Counted from the stretch's first letter, positions 25,170 to 35,599 are shown. The stretch is DNA of 64,000 nucleotides from Amphibacillus sediminis NBRC 103570 (GCF_001552275.1 NZ_BCQW01000001.1:62001-126000), one strand, 5' to 3'. Program-made: numbers and translations. The notes: generated by a model not told the origin, from the sequence alone.

Positions 25170-26462
25170 TTAAGGATAAAGTCTATTTAGTAAACGTGGG
25201 AATGGAATGGTTTCACGAACATGTTCAACTCCTGCAAACCAAGCCACTGTTCGCTCTAGCCCTAAGCCAAAACCTGAATGTGGAACACTTCCATATTGAC
25301 GTAATTCTAAGTACCATTGATAAGCATCACCAGCTAAACCATGCTCTTGATAACGTTGTTTCATTAAAGCTAAATCATCAATTCGCTGTGATCCACCAAT
25401 AATCTCTCCGTAACCTTCTGGTGCGATTAAATCAGCACATAGCACCACCTCTGGTCGTTTCGGATCAGGTTTCATATAAAAAGCTTTAATGTTTGCTGGA
25501 TAATGGGTAATGAACACCGGTTTATCGAAGCTTTCGGCAATGGCAGTCTCATGCGGTGCCCCAAAGTCCTCTCCCCATTGAATATCATTAAAGCCCTTTT
25601 CTTTTAATAGATCTATCGCTTGATCATATGTAATACGTGGAAAAGGAGCTGTCACATTTGCCAATTTATCTATGTCACGGTCCAAGGTATTAAGCTCTAA
25701 GCTGCAATTTTTTAAAACGGATTGGGCTAAGTAGCTAACATAGTTTTCCTGAATCACTAAGCTTTCTTCATGTTCTACAAAAGCCATTTCTGGTTCGATC
25801 ATCCAAAACTCGATTAAATGACGACGTGTTTTTGACTTTTCAGCTCGAAAAGTAGGCCCAAATGAAAAGACTTTACCAAAAGCCATGGCAGCAGCTTCCA
25901 TATATAATTGCCCACTTTGTGATAGATATGCCTCTTCATCAAAGTATTTCGTGTGGAAAAGCTCGGTTGTTCCCTCTGCTGCTGAACCCGTTAAAATTGG
26001 CGGGTCAATTTTAATAAAGCCTTCATCACTAAAAAACTGATACGTGGCACGAATAATTTCATTACGGATTTTCATAACCGCATGCTGTCGCTTCGAACGT
26101 AGCCAAAGATGACGGTGATCCATTAAAAATTCTGTTCCATGTTCCTTAGGTGTAATTGGAAAATCAACAGATTCATCAATAATGTCTAACTGCTTGACTT
26201 GCATTTCATAACCAAAAGGTGAACGTGTATCTTCTACAATCGTCCCGGTCACATAAACAGATGTTTCTTGGGTAAGGGCTTTAGCTTTTGTAAATGTTTC
26301 TTCATCAACATCACTTTTTACTACTACACCCTGGATAAACCCTGTTCCATCACGTAATTGTAAAAATGCTATTTTACCACTTGAACGTTTATTCGCTAAC
26401 CATGCTCCTATTCTGACTTCCTGATCTAAATACTTATCAACCTGATTAATTGTTGTTTTCAC
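25170..26462 (-). CDS. asnS: Asparaginyl-tRNA synthetase
   Basis: 430-aa class II aminoacyl-tRNA synthetase. The N-terminal OB-fold anticodon-binding domain occupies ~1-105 ([20 protein letters not shown]). The catalytic core follows, with class II motif 2 [21 protein letters not shown] in two parts (~206-227) and motif 3 [15 protein letters not shown] (~398-412). It charges tRNA-Asn with asparagine. It is downstream of aspB by 27 bases, the conserved ypmA-ypmB-aspB-asnS order. No T-box leader is visible, consistent with being part of a longer transcript. Confidence 0.97.
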   Translation of the reverse strand: MKTTINQVDKYLDQEVRIGAWLANKRSSGKIAFLQLRDGTGFIQGVVVKSDVDEETFTKAKALTQETSVYVTGTIVEDTRSPFGYEMQVKQLDIIDESVDFPITPKEHGTEFLMDHRHLWLRSKRQHAVMKIRNEIIRATYQFFSDEGFIKIDPPILTGSAAEGTTELFHTKYFDEEAYLSQSGQLYMEAAAMAFGKVFSFGPTFRAEKSKTRRHLIEFWMIEPEMAFVEHEESLVIQENYVSYLAQSVLKNCSLELNTLDRDIDKLANVTAPFPRITYDQAIDLLKEKGFNDIQWGEDFGAPHETAIAESFDKPVFITHYPANIKAFYMKPDPKRPEVVLCADLIAPEGYGEIIGGSQRIDDLALMKQRYQEHGLAGDAYQWYLELRQYGSVPHSGFGLGLERTVAWFAGVEHVRETIPFPRLLNRLYP

Positions 26463-26489
26463 TACGTAACCTCCAAAATACCATATAAT

Positions 26490-27677
26490 TTAATCGACTT
26501 GATGTCTTAGGATAAAGTTCTCAATCCGCTGAATTGCTTCAGTTAATTGTTCAAGCTCTATCGCATAGGATAGCCTAACATAATCGGGTGCCCCAAAACC
26601 ACTACCTGGTATAAGTGCGACCTTCTCTTCTTCTAAGATTGCCGTTACCCACTCATCGACTGAGGAGAATCCTGTCTTGGCTACCGCTTCTTTAACATTA
26701 GGAAATAAATAAAATGCTCCCATCGGTTTCACACATGTGACTCCGGGTAGTTGATTGAGACGTTTATGTGTCTGATTTAATCTTTGTTTAAACGCAACTT
26801 TCATTTTTTCAATTTCTGTTTCATCAGCTTGATAAGCTGCAAGTGCTGCGTATTGAGCAATTGTTGTTGGATTAGAAGTTGAATGCGAAATCAGATTCGC
26901 CATTGCTTTTATAATCGTTTTACAGCCTAGCGCATAACCTATTCGCCATCCTGTCATTGCGTGAGACTTCGAAACACCATTAATCATAATGGTTTGTTTT
27001 TTTAGTTTTTCGGAAAGCTGAGCGATTGAAATGTGTGCTTGTTCGGTATAAATTAATTTTTCATAAATCTCGTCTGAGATAATGAGAATATTATATTTTA
27101 GACATACTTCTCCAAGTGCAGCCAATTCGGCTTCCGTATACATCATCCCAGTAGGGTTACTCGGAGAGTTAATAATGACAGCTCGCGATTTAGCTGTGAT
27201 GCTTGCCTCTAATTGCTCAGGTGTTAATTTAAATTGATTCTGCTCATGACATGTTATTAATACGGGAACGCCACCAGCTAACTTAATCTGTTCAGGATAG
27301 CTTACCCAATATGGACTAGGAACAATCACCTCATCCCCGTCATTGAGTAAAACTTGAAATAATGTATAAAGTGCGTGTTTAGCTCCCGTTGTGACAACTA
27401 CTTGGTCTGGATCGTAGCTTAGCTGTTGATCACGGTAAATCTTATTAACAATCGCTTCTCTCAATTCTAAAATACCACCAGCCTGTGTATATCGAGTTAA
27501 GCCCTCATTCATCGCGGTTTGAGCTGCTTCTACTATAAAGTCTGGTGTATTAAAATCAGGCTCACCAGCGCCTAAACCAATTACATCATGTCCTGCTTGT
27601 TTGAGAGCTTTAGCTTTAGCTGTAATCGCCAAAGTTGATGATGGTGTTAAAGCTTGAACGCGTCTCGCTAACTGCAT
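26490..27677 (-). CDS. aspB: Aspartate aminotransferase
   Basis: 395-aa PLP-dependent class I aminotransferase that interconverts aspartate/2-oxoglutarate and oxaloacetate/glutamate. The PLP lysine is in NGVSKSHAMTGWRIGYA (~residue 235). Other motifs are INSPSNPTGMMYT (~171), ISDEIYEKLIY (~200) and the C-terminal substrate Arg in DYVRLSYAIE (~370). Start ATG 27677 is followed by MQLARRVQALTPSST, very like B. subtilis AspB. It sits between ypmB and asnS and supplies aspartate for asparagine and lysine synthesis. Confidence 0.96.
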   Translation of the reverse strand: MQLARRVQALTPSSTLAITAKAKALKQAGHDVIGLGAGEPDFNTPDFIVEAAQTAMNEGLTRYTQAGGILELREAIVNKIYRDQQLSYDPDQVVVTTGAKHALYTLFQVLLNDGDEVIVPSPYWVSYPEQIKLAGGVPVLITCHEQNQFKLTPEQLEASITAKSRAVIINSPSNPTGMMYTEAELAALGEVCLKYNILIISDEIYEKLIYTEQAHISIAQLSEKLKKQTIMINGVSKSHAMTGWRIGYALGCKTIIKAMANLISHSTSNPTTIAQYAALAAYQADETEIEKMKVAFKQRLNQTHKRLNQLPGVTCVKPMGAFYLFPNVKEAVAKTGFSSVDEWVTAILEEEKVALIPGSGFGAPDYVRLSYAIELEQLTEAIQRIENFILRHQVD

Positions 27678-27695
27678 ACAAAAATCACCTTTCTA

Positions 27696-28226
27696 CTAGT
27701 AAGTATCATGGGCAAACGAAATACCACTATCAAATGAGCCATCGTCCAAACGGTAGTAATCATAGCTAAGCCGTTTATCTTGATCAAGGTAAACGATTTC
27801 TAATAAAGGGGTCTGATTACGAAGTCCATATTGAGTGTGATAAAGCTCTTGGTACGACGTTTGACTACGCCATAAAGTCATAATTTCGTCTTCAGTAACA
27901 AGTTCTTCTTGATCAAAAACAACTAAATCAGCTTCTGGATCATCTTGATTAATAAAAACAATAAGCTGCTCTTGTTCTATTGTTTTAACAACAGCAACAT
28001 GATAATATATCGTACCGTGATAACGAGATAACGTTATGATCTGATCAAGCGATAGTTGCTCTTCTAATCTTGCTTCAGTAAATTTAAAATCACGTGTTCG
28101 ATTCGACTCAATCGATGAATATAAATAAATGCTAAACCCAATCAAAGCTAAAATACATAATAAGAGGAGCGATAAGGTAATTTTAACCCAGCTAAGTTCG
28201 ATATATTGTGAAGACTGCCGTCTCAT
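27696..28226 (-). CDS. ypmB: YpmB-like membrane-anchored protein (PepSY-type)
   Basis: 176 aa with a single N-terminal transmembrane anchor (ITLSLLLLCILALIGFSIYL, ~residues 14-33) and an extracytoplasmic domain with two PepSY-like repeats (LDQIITLSRYHGTIYYHVAVV and ELVTEDEIMTLWRS regions). B. subtilis YpmB has the same size, topology and place before aspB; the function is unknown. ATG 28226 is favoured over 28238 because GAGGA precedes it. The start overlaps the end of ypmA by ~35 bases in a different frame, implying translational coupling. Confidence 0.83.
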   Translation of the reverse strand: MRRQSSQYIELSWVKITLSLLLLCILALIGFSIYLYSSIESNRTRDFKFTEARLEEQLSLDQIITLSRYHGTIYYHVAVVKTIEQEQLIVFINQDDPEADLVVFDQEELVTEDEIMTLWRSQTSYQELYHTQYGLRNQTPLLEIVYLDQDKRLSYDYYRLDDGSFDSGISFAHDTY

Positions 28227-28365
28227 TATCTTCCTCATCTAATGCTAAACCGAACATTAAGTCATCGTCTTTTAAGGTTCGATTTAAGCTGTCTACAATT
28301 TTGTAAAGCTCTGGATTGTGTTGTAACTTTACTGTCGATAATGTTTCTATTTTTTCATTCCTCAT
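28192..28365 (-). CDS. ypmA: Small conserved protein YpmA
   Basis: A 57-aa protein read from ATG 28365. The translation starts MRNEKIETLSTVKLQHNPEL, then has YKIVDSLNRTLKDDDLMFGL and ends in AVFTIYRT, matching B. subtilis YpmA (DUF4264) in length, NRTLK..LMFGLALDEE core and C-terminus. Function unknown. It is the first gene of ypmA-ypmB-aspB-asnS. Its end overlaps ypmB by ~35 bases. Easily missed because it is so short. Confidence 0.92.
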   Translation of the reverse strand: MRNEKIETLSTVKLQHNPELYKIVDSLNRTLKDDDLMFGLALDEEDNETAVFTIYRT

Positions 28366-28433
28366 AGTATCCCAGCCTTTTATTTCATTAATTAAAATGG
28401 TCTAAATATGACTAACTGATAAACCTGATTACA

Positions 28434-29246
28434 TTATAACAGTTTTTTTGGCAAAAACGTTAATAGATCTGGATTTTTTAGTTTAAATTCCTCAAATAAT
28501 TCATATTTATCCTCAAAAAATACAAGCATTAATGATCCGGTAAACTCTAATTGATAGACATCCACCCACTGCTCAGTTAAATAAGATAGTAAATCGTGAT
28601 TTGCAACTCGATTTTTTAATGCAAAGATAATCGCAAAATCTGGATTCAATTTTTTAAGGACAGCTGGCTCTGGCGCAAATTGGATCGCGAAGTGGGCGAT
28701 CTTAATAGCACGGACATGATAATCCTTTGTTAAAGAGATGTCACTCTTAGTAAAATTAGTTCGTCCCAAAAATAAGATAGCCTGATCTCGATATGTTAGT
28801 AAATTGGTGCTAGATTGCTTCTCCGAATTAACCTTCAAGACATGGAAAGTGAGCAGTGGCGACAAAGGATATCGATCACCTGTTTTCAATGTTTGACCGA
28901 CTTGGTTCGTATCTGTTATATCGTAATAATGATTGACCTGATAATGATCGAGCACCCAATCAGTATTAGCCGAATAGGCTGGATCATGTTCAGTTACAAT
29001 TAAATAATCAATCTTATTCACATTAAGATCGGTGATCGCATCAGCTAAATGGGCTCTACTCTCTAATGAACCTGTATTAATTAAACTGAAATGGTCATCA
29101 CTGGTTTTGATTAATGTTGCCTCACCATCTGGTAAATCAATAAAGTAAAGTGCAACTCCATCATTTTTAAGTACAATCGGATTTGAAAAGGCTAAGAAAA
29201 TCGGAATAAATAACATAACTAGCCAGTTTAAATGGCGCTTAAGCAT
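28434..29246 (-). CDS. Secreted or anchored MBL-fold-like protein (ComEC/Rec2-type domain), probably non-catalytic
   Basis: 270 aa with an N-terminal hydrophobic segment (WLVMLFIPIFLAFSNPIVL, ~8-26) that is a signal or anchor. The rest resembles the metallo-beta-lactamase-like domain of ComEC/Rec2: YFIDLPDGEATLIKTSDDHF, INTGS, then VNKIDYLIVTEHDPAYSAN. The metal-binding HxHxDH motif is reduced to TEHDPAY, so hydrolase activity is doubtful. It lies between ypmA and dinG, where B. subtilis has no such gene. It may be a binding protein or structural paralogue; function unknown. Confidence 0.7.
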   Translation of the reverse strand: MLKRHLNWLVMLFIPIFLAFSNPIVLKNDGVALYFIDLPDGEATLIKTSDDHFSLINTGSLESRAHLADAITDLNVNKIDYLIVTEHDPAYSANTDWVLDHYQVNHYYDITDTNQVGQTLKTGDRYPLSPLLTFHVLKVNSEKQSSTNLLTYRDQAILFLGRTNFTKSDISLTKDYHVRAIKIAHFAIQFAPEPAVLKKLNPDFAIIFALKNRVANHDLLSYLTEQWVDVYQLEFTGSLMLVFFEDKYELFEEFKLKNPDLLTFLPKKLL

Positions 29247-29395
29247 GACCTCACCTCAAGAAATTACTAGTTAATAGTATAAGTCATTATTTATCCACCA
29301 TACTAAACCGATTTGTTTTTTCGACTACTCATTTTATAATGTGAAAAACCCCGCCCCTATCCTGCTAATATTAGAGCACTTTTTCAAACAGGCAC

Positions 29396-32113
29396 CTATA
29401 GGGAATATTTAGCGATATCTAACAGTTCATGTGTTCGACGGTGATAGATAGGTACCTCTGGAATAGATTCAATAAACTTCCTGCCATATGGCTTGGTCAT
29501 AATTCGATCATCACAAATGAAGATAATACCTTGATCGTTTTGTGAACGAATTAACCTCCCAAAGCCTTGTTTAAAACGGATAACAGCTCTTGGAAGTGAA
29601 AGTCGCACAAATGGATTTTTTCCTTGCTGCTTGAGCTGCTCACCTTGCAAATGATAAACCGGATGATTGGGTGAATCAAAAGGTAGTCGGACAATAACGA
29701 CACATGCTAAGTCCTTGCCAGGTATGTCAAGTCCTTCCCAAAAAGCATTCGTCCCTAATAAAATGGCTTGGTCAAAATTTTGAAAATTCTTTTTTAATCG
29801 TTCGTGGCTTCCACTAGAAATTCCTTGGGCGATTAGCAAATAATCATCATTAAACCAATTTTTCAATAAAGCATATGCTTTTTTTAACATATCGTAAGCA
29901 TTAAAAAGGATTAACATTCGACCTTTTGTAAGCTCTGCTAAACTAAAGATGGCTTCACACGTTGCTTCAATAAATGGATCCATACTTCGGTAGTGAGCCG
30001 TTGGAAAATCATTCGGGATCAGTACTTTGACTTGATTTGGATAATCATATGGTGAAGGGATTCTTCTTTCTATTAGATCTGCACCAAGCAATCCAACTTG
30101 CTCTTTAAAATAATCGAAATCCTGTGCAACGGTTAGAGTAGCGCTCGTTAATACTACACTTTCATAGTGATCAAAGCATTGCTCCCTTAATAGGGTATCT
30201 ATATTTAATGGCTCTTGAAAAAGATAAACAGCATTTGGTGCACCATGGGGGTCAGCTTCAATCCACTGTACTTTAACCTGATGATCGGAGCTACTAAAAT
30301 ACTGACTGATTATTTGTTTCAGCTCGTTAATTTCTTCAATGGATTGACTTATTATTACACTGTGCCGTGATTCTTGGTCTTGTAATTTTTTAAATTCAGT
30401 AATAAATTCTAATAATAAAAATTTGATCCGGTCAGCTAAATCAATAGCGAGTTGCCAATCATGATGATCATCTTCAACTTGATACTGAACTCGACCAATA
30501 TCATTAGTAGCGCGGTGTTCAGTGCCATGGGCAAGCAAATAGAGAAACCGAAACAGCGTATCCCCTTCTTCTCTCAAGTGACTGATCAGTTTAAATAAGT
30601 CACTTTTTTCAGAAGTTCCAATCCGTTTGATTAAAGCTTCAATACGGTCCATGTGCCGTTGATAGGTGACGTAATCAAGCTTTATCCCAAAGTGATGGGC
30701 AGTTGCTCGAGAAAGCTGATGAGCTTCATCAACAATGATTTTTTTCAATTTAGGCAAGATCGACTCATGAGTGAATGAAGCACCAAGTAAAGCATGATTA
30801 ATAATGATTAAATCAGCACGTTGAGCACGTAGCTGTGCCTTAGTATAATAGCAAAAGGACTTATCATGACCTGAAGGTAACGATTCTTCCATCGCTACCG
30901 ATACTTGCCTAAAAAACTGATAGCCGGTTTGAGGAAGCTGAACATCATCAATATCTCCTGTCGTTGTCTCTGTAAGCCAGACTGTTAAGATCGCCTTGGT
31001 TAAAGCATGATCATAATGATCAATATTTTGTTCCTGTAAAGCCTGACTGAATAACCTTAAACTCAGATAATGGTGTTTTCCTTTTAGTACCGTTGTAGTA
31101 AATGAAAAAGGTAGTGCCTCTTGCAATCTCGGTATCTCTTGGTTGATAAGTTGTTTTTGTAATTGTGTTAAATATGTACTGATCAAAACTTGTTCTTGAT
31201 TATGGATCGCATAATAAAGTGCAGCCACTAGATAAGCCAAAGTTTTTCCTGTACCGGTATCTGCTTCAATTAATGCATGCTTTCCACTTGTAAACGCGTG
31301 AAAAACGTATTCAGCCATCTCTCTTTGACCCGTACGAAATTCAAAATGTGGAAATACATGATGAAAGGGACTATGATCTGAAAAAAGATGGTCAAGATAT
31401 TCACCAAAGGTTAGCTCTTGTTGACTTTTAGAGACCAGTTGATCCTCGATAGGCTTAAATGCCAACCCATAAGCATACTCAAACGCTTCATTAACCGCTT
31501 GATTTTTCTTTTGCTGTTCTTTTAGTTTGTGTAAGATTTGACCAAGACTACTTTTTAGATAGGGTTCTAATTGAGTTAGACGTTTAATAGTTGTTAAAGG
31601 TAACACATTAAGCTTATTTAGCAGTTGGTCAAGTAATTTAGCTGTTACATAGGCATCTGAGAATGCACGATGTGGATCAACATGTTGTAGCTTCAACCAA
31701 TCAGACAGCTGACTGAGTTTAAAACTAGGTGCTTGTGGCAGCAAAATACGACTTAACTCAACCGTATCAATAATGGGTTGATTAATAGGCATCAACCCAG
31801 CATTTTTCAACTCAACATTTAGAAATCCTAAATCAAATGGAACGTTATGTGCAACGAAATAAGCGTCCTCAAACATGGCACGAATATCTCTTGCTACTTG
31901 GTCGAATGATGGTTGGTCCATCACCATCTGATTCGATATCCCTGTTAAGTGGGTAATAAATCGTGAGATATGCTGATTTGGATTAATTAATTGGCTATAT
32001 TGGGATGTAATTTGATTGTTTTCATAGATAACAATCCCAATTTCAATAATCCGATCATTCTTATGGGGAGCATTACCCGTTGTTTCTAAATCCACTACAG
32101 CAAATTTATTCAT
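29396..32113 (-). CDS. dinG: ATP-dependent helicase/exonuclease DinG
   Basis: 905-aa fusion of an N-terminal DnaQ-like 3'-5' exonuclease (VVDLETTG at ~6-13, AHNVPFDLGFL ~86, and HRAFSDAYVTAKLL ~152) and an XPD-type superfamily 2 helicase. Helicase motifs: Walker A EADTGTGKTLAYL (~287), DEAH in IIVDEAHQLSR (~443), SATL (~663) and GFGRLIRSQND (~858). The four Fe-S cysteines of E. coli DinG are not evident, as is usual for the Bacillus form. I use ATG 32113 because the family begins MNKFAVVDLETTG; the reading from 32164 adds 17 unmatched residues. It acts in DNA repair. Confidence 0.94.
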   Translation of the reverse strand: MNKFAVVDLETTGNAPHKNDRIIEIGIVIYENNQITSQYSQLINPNQHISRFITHLTGISNQMVMDQPSFDQVARDIRAMFEDAYFVAHNVPFDLGFLNVELKNAGLMPINQPIIDTVELSRILLPQAPSFKLSQLSDWLKLQHVDPHRAFSDAYVTAKLLDQLLNKLNVLPLTTIKRLTQLEPYLKSSLGQILHKLKEQQKKNQAVNEAFEYAYGLAFKPIEDQLVSKSQQELTFGEYLDHLFSDHSPFHHVFPHFEFRTGQREMAEYVFHAFTSGKHALIEADTGTGKTLAYLVAALYYAIHNQEQVLISTYLTQLQKQLINQEIPRLQEALPFSFTTTVLKGKHHYLSLRLFSQALQEQNIDHYDHALTKAILTVWLTETTTGDIDDVQLPQTGYQFFRQVSVAMEESLPSGHDKSFCYYTKAQLRAQRADLIIINHALLGASFTHESILPKLKKIIVDEAHQLSRATAHHFGIKLDYVTYQRHMDRIEALIKRIGTSEKSDLFKLISHLREEGDTLFRFLYLLAHGTEHRATNDIGRVQYQVEDDHHDWQLAIDLADRIKFLLLEFITEFKKLQDQESRHSVIISQSIEEINELKQIISQYFSSSDHQVKVQWIEADPHGAPNAVYLFQEPLNIDTLLREQCFDHYESVVLTSATLTVAQDFDYFKEQVGLLGADLIERRIPSPYDYPNQVKVLIPNDFPTAHYRSMDPFIEATCEAIFSLAELTKGRMLILFNAYDMLKKAYALLKNWFNDDYLLIAQGISSGSHERLKKNFQNFDQAILLGTNAFWEGLDIPGKDLACVVIVRLPFDSPNHPVYHLQGEQLKQQGKNPFVRLSLPRAVIRFKQGFGRLIRSQNDQGIIFICDDRIMTKPYGRKFIESIPEVPIYHRRTHELLDIAKYSL

Positions 32114-32164
32114 AATTATCAGTCCCATAATGTTTAGGTTTGTATATCTTTTACTGCACAGCAA

Positions 32165-32498
32165 TTAAATAGGTAATAACAAAACATTAGTGCTTGAAAG
32201 GCATTCAATACGCGTTTGGAATTAACCTATCACCCTACCCTAATCATTAATTGGCTAGCTTAAAGATTAAGCAGGTCGCTTACAAGACACGAGTTGAATC
32301 TCGTAATGCACGAAAAGACTTGGAGCAAACAAGCTTATGCCTGTCCTGTCACGTTTTTGTGTGACATTTTCCAGCTAGAAACGATATTAACACGATGATC
32401 TCTCCCGCGTCCGTTTACCTAACTCGAAAAGCTACTCCAAGTCTTACGTGTTTACTCGGTTAAAAGCTGATTGTTATCGTTTGATCGATCTCGATAAA
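32165..32498 (-). other. Intergenic element with long inverted repeat (possible structured RNA)
   Basis: No gene is seen in 334 bases between panD and dinG. AAAGACTTGGAG (32314-32325) pairs with CTCCAAGTCTT (32435-32445), and inside it AGCTT (32333-32337) with AAGCT (32429-32433). Within lies TGTCACGTTTTTGTGTGACA (32347-32366), a 6-bp hairpin, and just outside ACGAGTTGAATCTCGT (32289-32304). On the minus strand the closing stem is followed by TTTTCG. The nested arrangement spans ~130 bases and looks like a folded RNA or panDCB 3' end structure; it matches no family I can name. Confidence 0.5.
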
Positions 32499-32885
32499 TT
32501 ATTTATATTCCGTTAAAGGTGGCTCTTGTTCTAACATTTTTACAATCTCATTGGCCTCATTCATTAGAGCTACTCTCGGCTTAAAGGTTGTTAAATCTTG
32601 CTCTGCAACGCTAGCATACGAAACGATAATAATAATATCATTCACTTGTACTAATCTTGCTGCTGCACCATTTAAACAAAACATTTTACTGCCACGCTCA
32701 CCAGGAATAACATAAGTTTCTAGTCGGGCACCATTATTGTTATTGACAATTTGAACTTTCTCATGAGGAAGAATATCAACGGCTTCCATAATATCTTGAT
32801 CAATTGTAATACTGCCTACATAGTCTAAGTTAGCTTGACTAACTCTAGCACGATGAATCTTTGCTTTCATCATTGTTCGATACAT
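32499..32885 (-). CDS. panD: Aspartate 1-decarboxylase
   Basis: 128-aa pyruvoyl enzyme making beta-alanine from aspartate for pantothenate. The self-cleavage site Gly-Ser is in [13 protein letters not shown] (~residues 22-27), the Ser becoming the pyruvoyl group. The LNGAAARLV and DIIIIVSYA blocks are conserved. I chose ATG 32885 because AGGAGG is nine bases upstream and it gives the standard length; a reading from 32903 overlaps panC. It is last in birA-panB-panC-panD. Substrate aspartate is produced by AspB nearby. Confidence 0.95.
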   Translation of the reverse strand: MYRTMMKAKIHRARVSQANLDYVGSITIDQDIMEAVDILPHEKVQIVNNNNGARLETYVIPGERGSKMFCLNGAAARLVQVNDIIIIVSYASVAEQDLTTFKPRVALMNEANEIVKMLEQEPPLTEYK

Positions 32886-32899
32886 CTTAGCATACCTCC

Positions 32900-33772
32900 T
32901 CACCTAAGTGCGTGAACACGTTCTCCAGCTTTATTTACAATTATATTGTCGATTAATCGCACATGTTGATATTGAACAGCAAGTGCTATAATCACATCCT
33001 GATCAATCCAATCAACAGCTGTTAAATTAGGAAATGACAATATTTCGACATAATCAATTAGAGCTGACGTATACGTCTTTATATATTGTTTGACTTCATC
33101 CACTATATTAACAGGATTTTTTTCACCGTCAACAATTTTTGTTTCAGCAAGCTGGAGAGCTTGATATAAATGAGGTGCTTCTGCTCGTTCTTGACTCGTT
33201 AAGTTAACATTACGACTACTTTTGGCGAGACCATCCTCTTCTCTAACCGTTGGAACCATTCGTAGTTGGATTGGAAAATTCAAATCCTTAATGAGTAGAT
33301 CGACAATGGCAAGTTGCTGAGCATCCTTCATACCGAAATAGGCATAGTCTGGCTGAACAAGATGAAAAAGCTTAGACAATACAACCAAGACGCCTTGAAA
33401 ATGACCAGGACGTGAGCGATCGCATAAAACCGCTATACGTTGATTTGGAAGCATTTGAATTCCAGTCGGGTTTGGATACATATCAGAAACGGCAGGGATA
33501 AACAGGTAGTCTACCCCTTTTTCCTTAGCTAATTGAATGTCCCTTGCTTCATCACGTGGATATTGATCAAAATCTTCATTAGCCCCAAATTGTAATGGAT
33601 TAACAAAAATACTGGCCACGACAATATCCGATTCAACTCTAGCCTGCTCCATCAACGAGGCATGTCCTTCATGTAAATACCCCATTGTCGGCGTAAAGCC
33701 AATGGTTTTACCAGCTCGCTTTAGCTCCATGCTTTGCTTTTGCATTTCCGCTACGTTGCGAATAATCTTCAT
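32900..33772 (-). CDS. panC: Pantothenate synthetase (pantoate-beta-alanine ligase)
   Basis: 290 aa; joins pantoate and beta-alanine with ATP. The HIGH-like motif is in [17 protein letters not shown] (~residues 25-41), [20 protein letters not shown] (~57-76) is typical, and the KMSKS-equivalent region is [14 protein letters not shown] (~178-191). Its ATG overlaps the panB stop by four bases (33769-33772), so the two are translationally coupled. Next in line is panD. All key motifs are present. Confidence 0.96.
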   Translation of the reverse strand: MKIIRNVAEMQKQSMELKRAGKTIGFTPTMGYLHEGHASLMEQARVESDIVVASIFVNPLQFGANEDFDQYPRDEARDIQLAKEKGVDYLFIPAVSDMYPNPTGIQMLPNQRIAVLCDRSRPGHFQGVLVVLSKLFHLVQPDYAYFGMKDAQQLAIVDLLIKDLNFPIQLRMVPTVREEDGLAKSSRNVNLTSQERAEAPHLYQALQLAETKIVDGEKNPVNIVDEVKQYIKTYTSALIDYVEILSFPNLTAVDWIDQDVIIALAVQYQHVRLIDNIIVNKAGERVHALR

Positions 33773-34611
33773 GACTTGTCCCCCACGATGTCAGACAAGG
33801 TCGTGTCTGGCGGTAGAACATAACTATGTCGATCTTCAGGGAAATGGGACTGCTTTACATCAGCCACATAGCTAGTTAAGGCCTTAACAATAACCGTATT
33901 AATATCAGCATAGTTTTTAACAAACTTAGGAAAACGTTCTACTCCATATTGCAATAGGTCATGATAGACGAGCACCTGACCATCACAAGCAATTCCAGCC
34001 CCTATTCCGATGGTCGGAATTGCTAATTGATTGGTAATGACTTCTGCTAGCTCTTTCGGTATCCCTTCTAACACACATGCAATCGCACCACTCGCTTCTA
34101 ATGCCTTTGCCTCTTGCATGATACGGGCAGCCCCTTGTTGATCTTTTCCTTGTACTTTAAAACCACCAAATACATTTACAGACTGAGGTGTAAGACCAAT
34201 ATGAGCAACAACCGGAATCCCTGCTTGAGTTAAACGTTTAGTAAGCTCTAGTACTTCTGTTGAACCTCCCTCAACTTTAAGTGCTTGTGCTTCAGACTCC
34301 TGAAAAAGTCGTTTAGCATTTTCTAATGACTGTTCGAGTGAAATATGGTAAGACATAAACGGCATATCGACAACAATGAACGTATGAGGTGCTCCGCGTC
34401 GAGCTGCCTTTGCATGATGAATCATATCATCAATCGTTACCTTGATCGTTGATTCATACCCTAATACTACCATTCCTAATGAATCTCCGACTAATATCAT
34501 ATCAACATTAGCCTGCTCCACAAGCTTTGCTGAAGGATAATCATAAGCTGTTACCATCGTTATTTTTTCATTTTGTTGTTTCATTTCTAATAAATCTAAT
34601 TTACTTTTCAT
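33769..34611 (-). CDS. panB: 3-methyl-2-oxobutanoate hydroxymethyltransferase
   Basis: 280-aa ketopantoate hydroxymethyltransferase, the first committed step of pantothenate synthesis, using methylenetetrahydrofolate. Conserved blocks: [35 protein letters not shown] (~40-55) with the metal Asp, [20 protein letters not shown] (~135) and [20 protein letters not shown] (~198). GAGGAGG six bases upstream of ATG 34611 fixes the start. It follows birA, whose stop overlaps the ribosome site. The folate one-carbon donor links it functionally to the folate genes at 1.9-3.4 kb. Confidence 0.96.
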   Translation of the reverse strand: MKSKLDLLEMKQQNEKITMVTAYDYPSAKLVEQANVDMILVGDSLGMVVLGYESTIKVTIDDMIHHAKAARRGAPHTFIVVDMPFMSYHISLEQSLENAKRLFQESEAQALKVEGGSTEVLELTKRLTQAGIPVVAHIGLTPQSVNVFGGFKVQGKDQQGAARIMQEAKALEASGAIACVLEGIPKELAEVITNQLAIPTIGIGAGIACDGQVLVYHDLLQYGVERFPKFVKNYADINTVIVKALTSYVADVKQSHFPEDRHSYVLPPDTTLSDIVGDKS

Positions 34612-34612
34612 C

Positions 34613-35599
34613 CTATACCTCCTCAAACCATGCTATTTCTGCGGAATATAGTCGTTCTACTGACTTATTTTTCGTCTCTACTAATAGTGCTCCATCTTCT
34701 GCTATCCCTTTTATGATCCCATTGTGGGTTTGATTTCTAGTAACATAAGTAATCGATTGATTAATCCGATAACCATAGCTCTCCCAGTTTTTTTTGACCT
34801 GTTCAAAGCCATACTCCAAATAGTGTTCATAATGATACTCAAACCTCGTTAAAATCGCTTGTAACAGGTCACGTTTATCAAATCGTTTTTGCGCTTCAAT
34901 GGATAACGAGGTCGCACGATTTTTGACACGATCATCAAATGCTTCAGGCCCTTGATTAATGTTCAATCCTATACCTATGACCAAATAATGAATGCCATCC
35001 TGCTCAGCCTGCATCTCAGTTAATATCCCTGCGACCTTTTTATCACCAATTAAAAGATCATTAGGCCATTTAATACTTGGCTGTAAATTGGTTTTATTAG
35101 CGATTACCTCGGCAAGTACCGTAGCAGTAAGTAAAGTTAGCTGAGGAGCCTGTGTTGGCAATAATGTTGGTCGCAAAATAAAGCTAAACCAAAGTCCGCC
35201 AGAATTATTGGAAAACCACGTGCGGTTCAGACGTCCCTTTCCAGCTGTTTGGCGTTCAGCGACAACTACCAATCCTTGACTTGCTCCGGCTTGGGCTTCC
35301 TGATTGGCATGAATTTGTGTGGATGGAAGCTCATCATAATACTGCAATGGCTTTCCAAGCCACTTGGTTTGCAAACCCCAATAAATAGTATTTTGGCTAA
35401 TTTTATCCGGAGTAGATACTAAGCGATAGCCTTTATTAGGAGTAGCTTCAAATTCATAGCCATCAAGCTTAAGTTGTTTTATTTGCTTCCATACAGCTGT
35501 TCGAGATAAGTTGAGCTGTTCGGATAGCCATTGGCCGGAAACAAATGTATGACTGTGCTTGGCCAATAAAGTAATTAGCTTCTCTCGGGTGGATGACAT
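34613..35599 (-). CDS. birA: Biotin-protein ligase/biotin operon repressor BirA
   Basis: 328-aa bifunctional protein. An N-terminal winged-helix DNA-binding domain (~1-65, [19 protein letters not shown]) is followed by the biotinyl-AMP ligase domain: [19 protein letters not shown] (~118-136), [19 protein letters not shown] (~172-190), and a C-terminal SH3-like domain. It biotinylates carboxylases and represses biotin genes when holo-BirA forms. ATG 35599 has AAAGGAG ~11 bases upstream and lies inside the 3' end of cca, overlapping by ~25 bases. Gene order cca-birA-panB matches bacilli. Confidence 0.95.
   Translation of the reverse strand: MSSTREKLITLLAKHSHTFVSGQWLSEQLNLSRTAVWKQIKQLKLDGYEFEATPNKGYRLVSTPDKISQNTIYWGLQTKWLGKPLQYYDELPSTQIHANQEAQAGASQGLVVVAERQTAGKGRLNRTWFSNNSGGLWFSFILRPTLLPTQAPQLTLLTATVLAEVIANKTNLQPSIKWPNDLLIGDKKVAGILTEMQAEQDGIHYLVIGIGLNINQGPEAFDDRVKNRATSLSIEAQKRFDKRDLLQAILTRFEYHYEHYLEYGFEQVKKNWESYGYRINQSITYVTRNQTHNGIIKGIAEDGALLVETKNKSVERLYSAEIAWFEEV

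Noticed and set aside
26463-26489. T-box leader before asnS
   Set aside because: Only 27 bases separate aspB and asnS, so there is no room; the gene belongs to a longer operon.
32165-32498. 6S RNA, T-box, pan motif or other known riboswitch in the panD-dinG gap
   Set aside because: The nested stems do not match any consensus I know: no T-box GGTGGNACCGCG-like sequence, no 6S-type central bubble that I can place, and the pan motif belongs upstream of panB, not downstream of panD.
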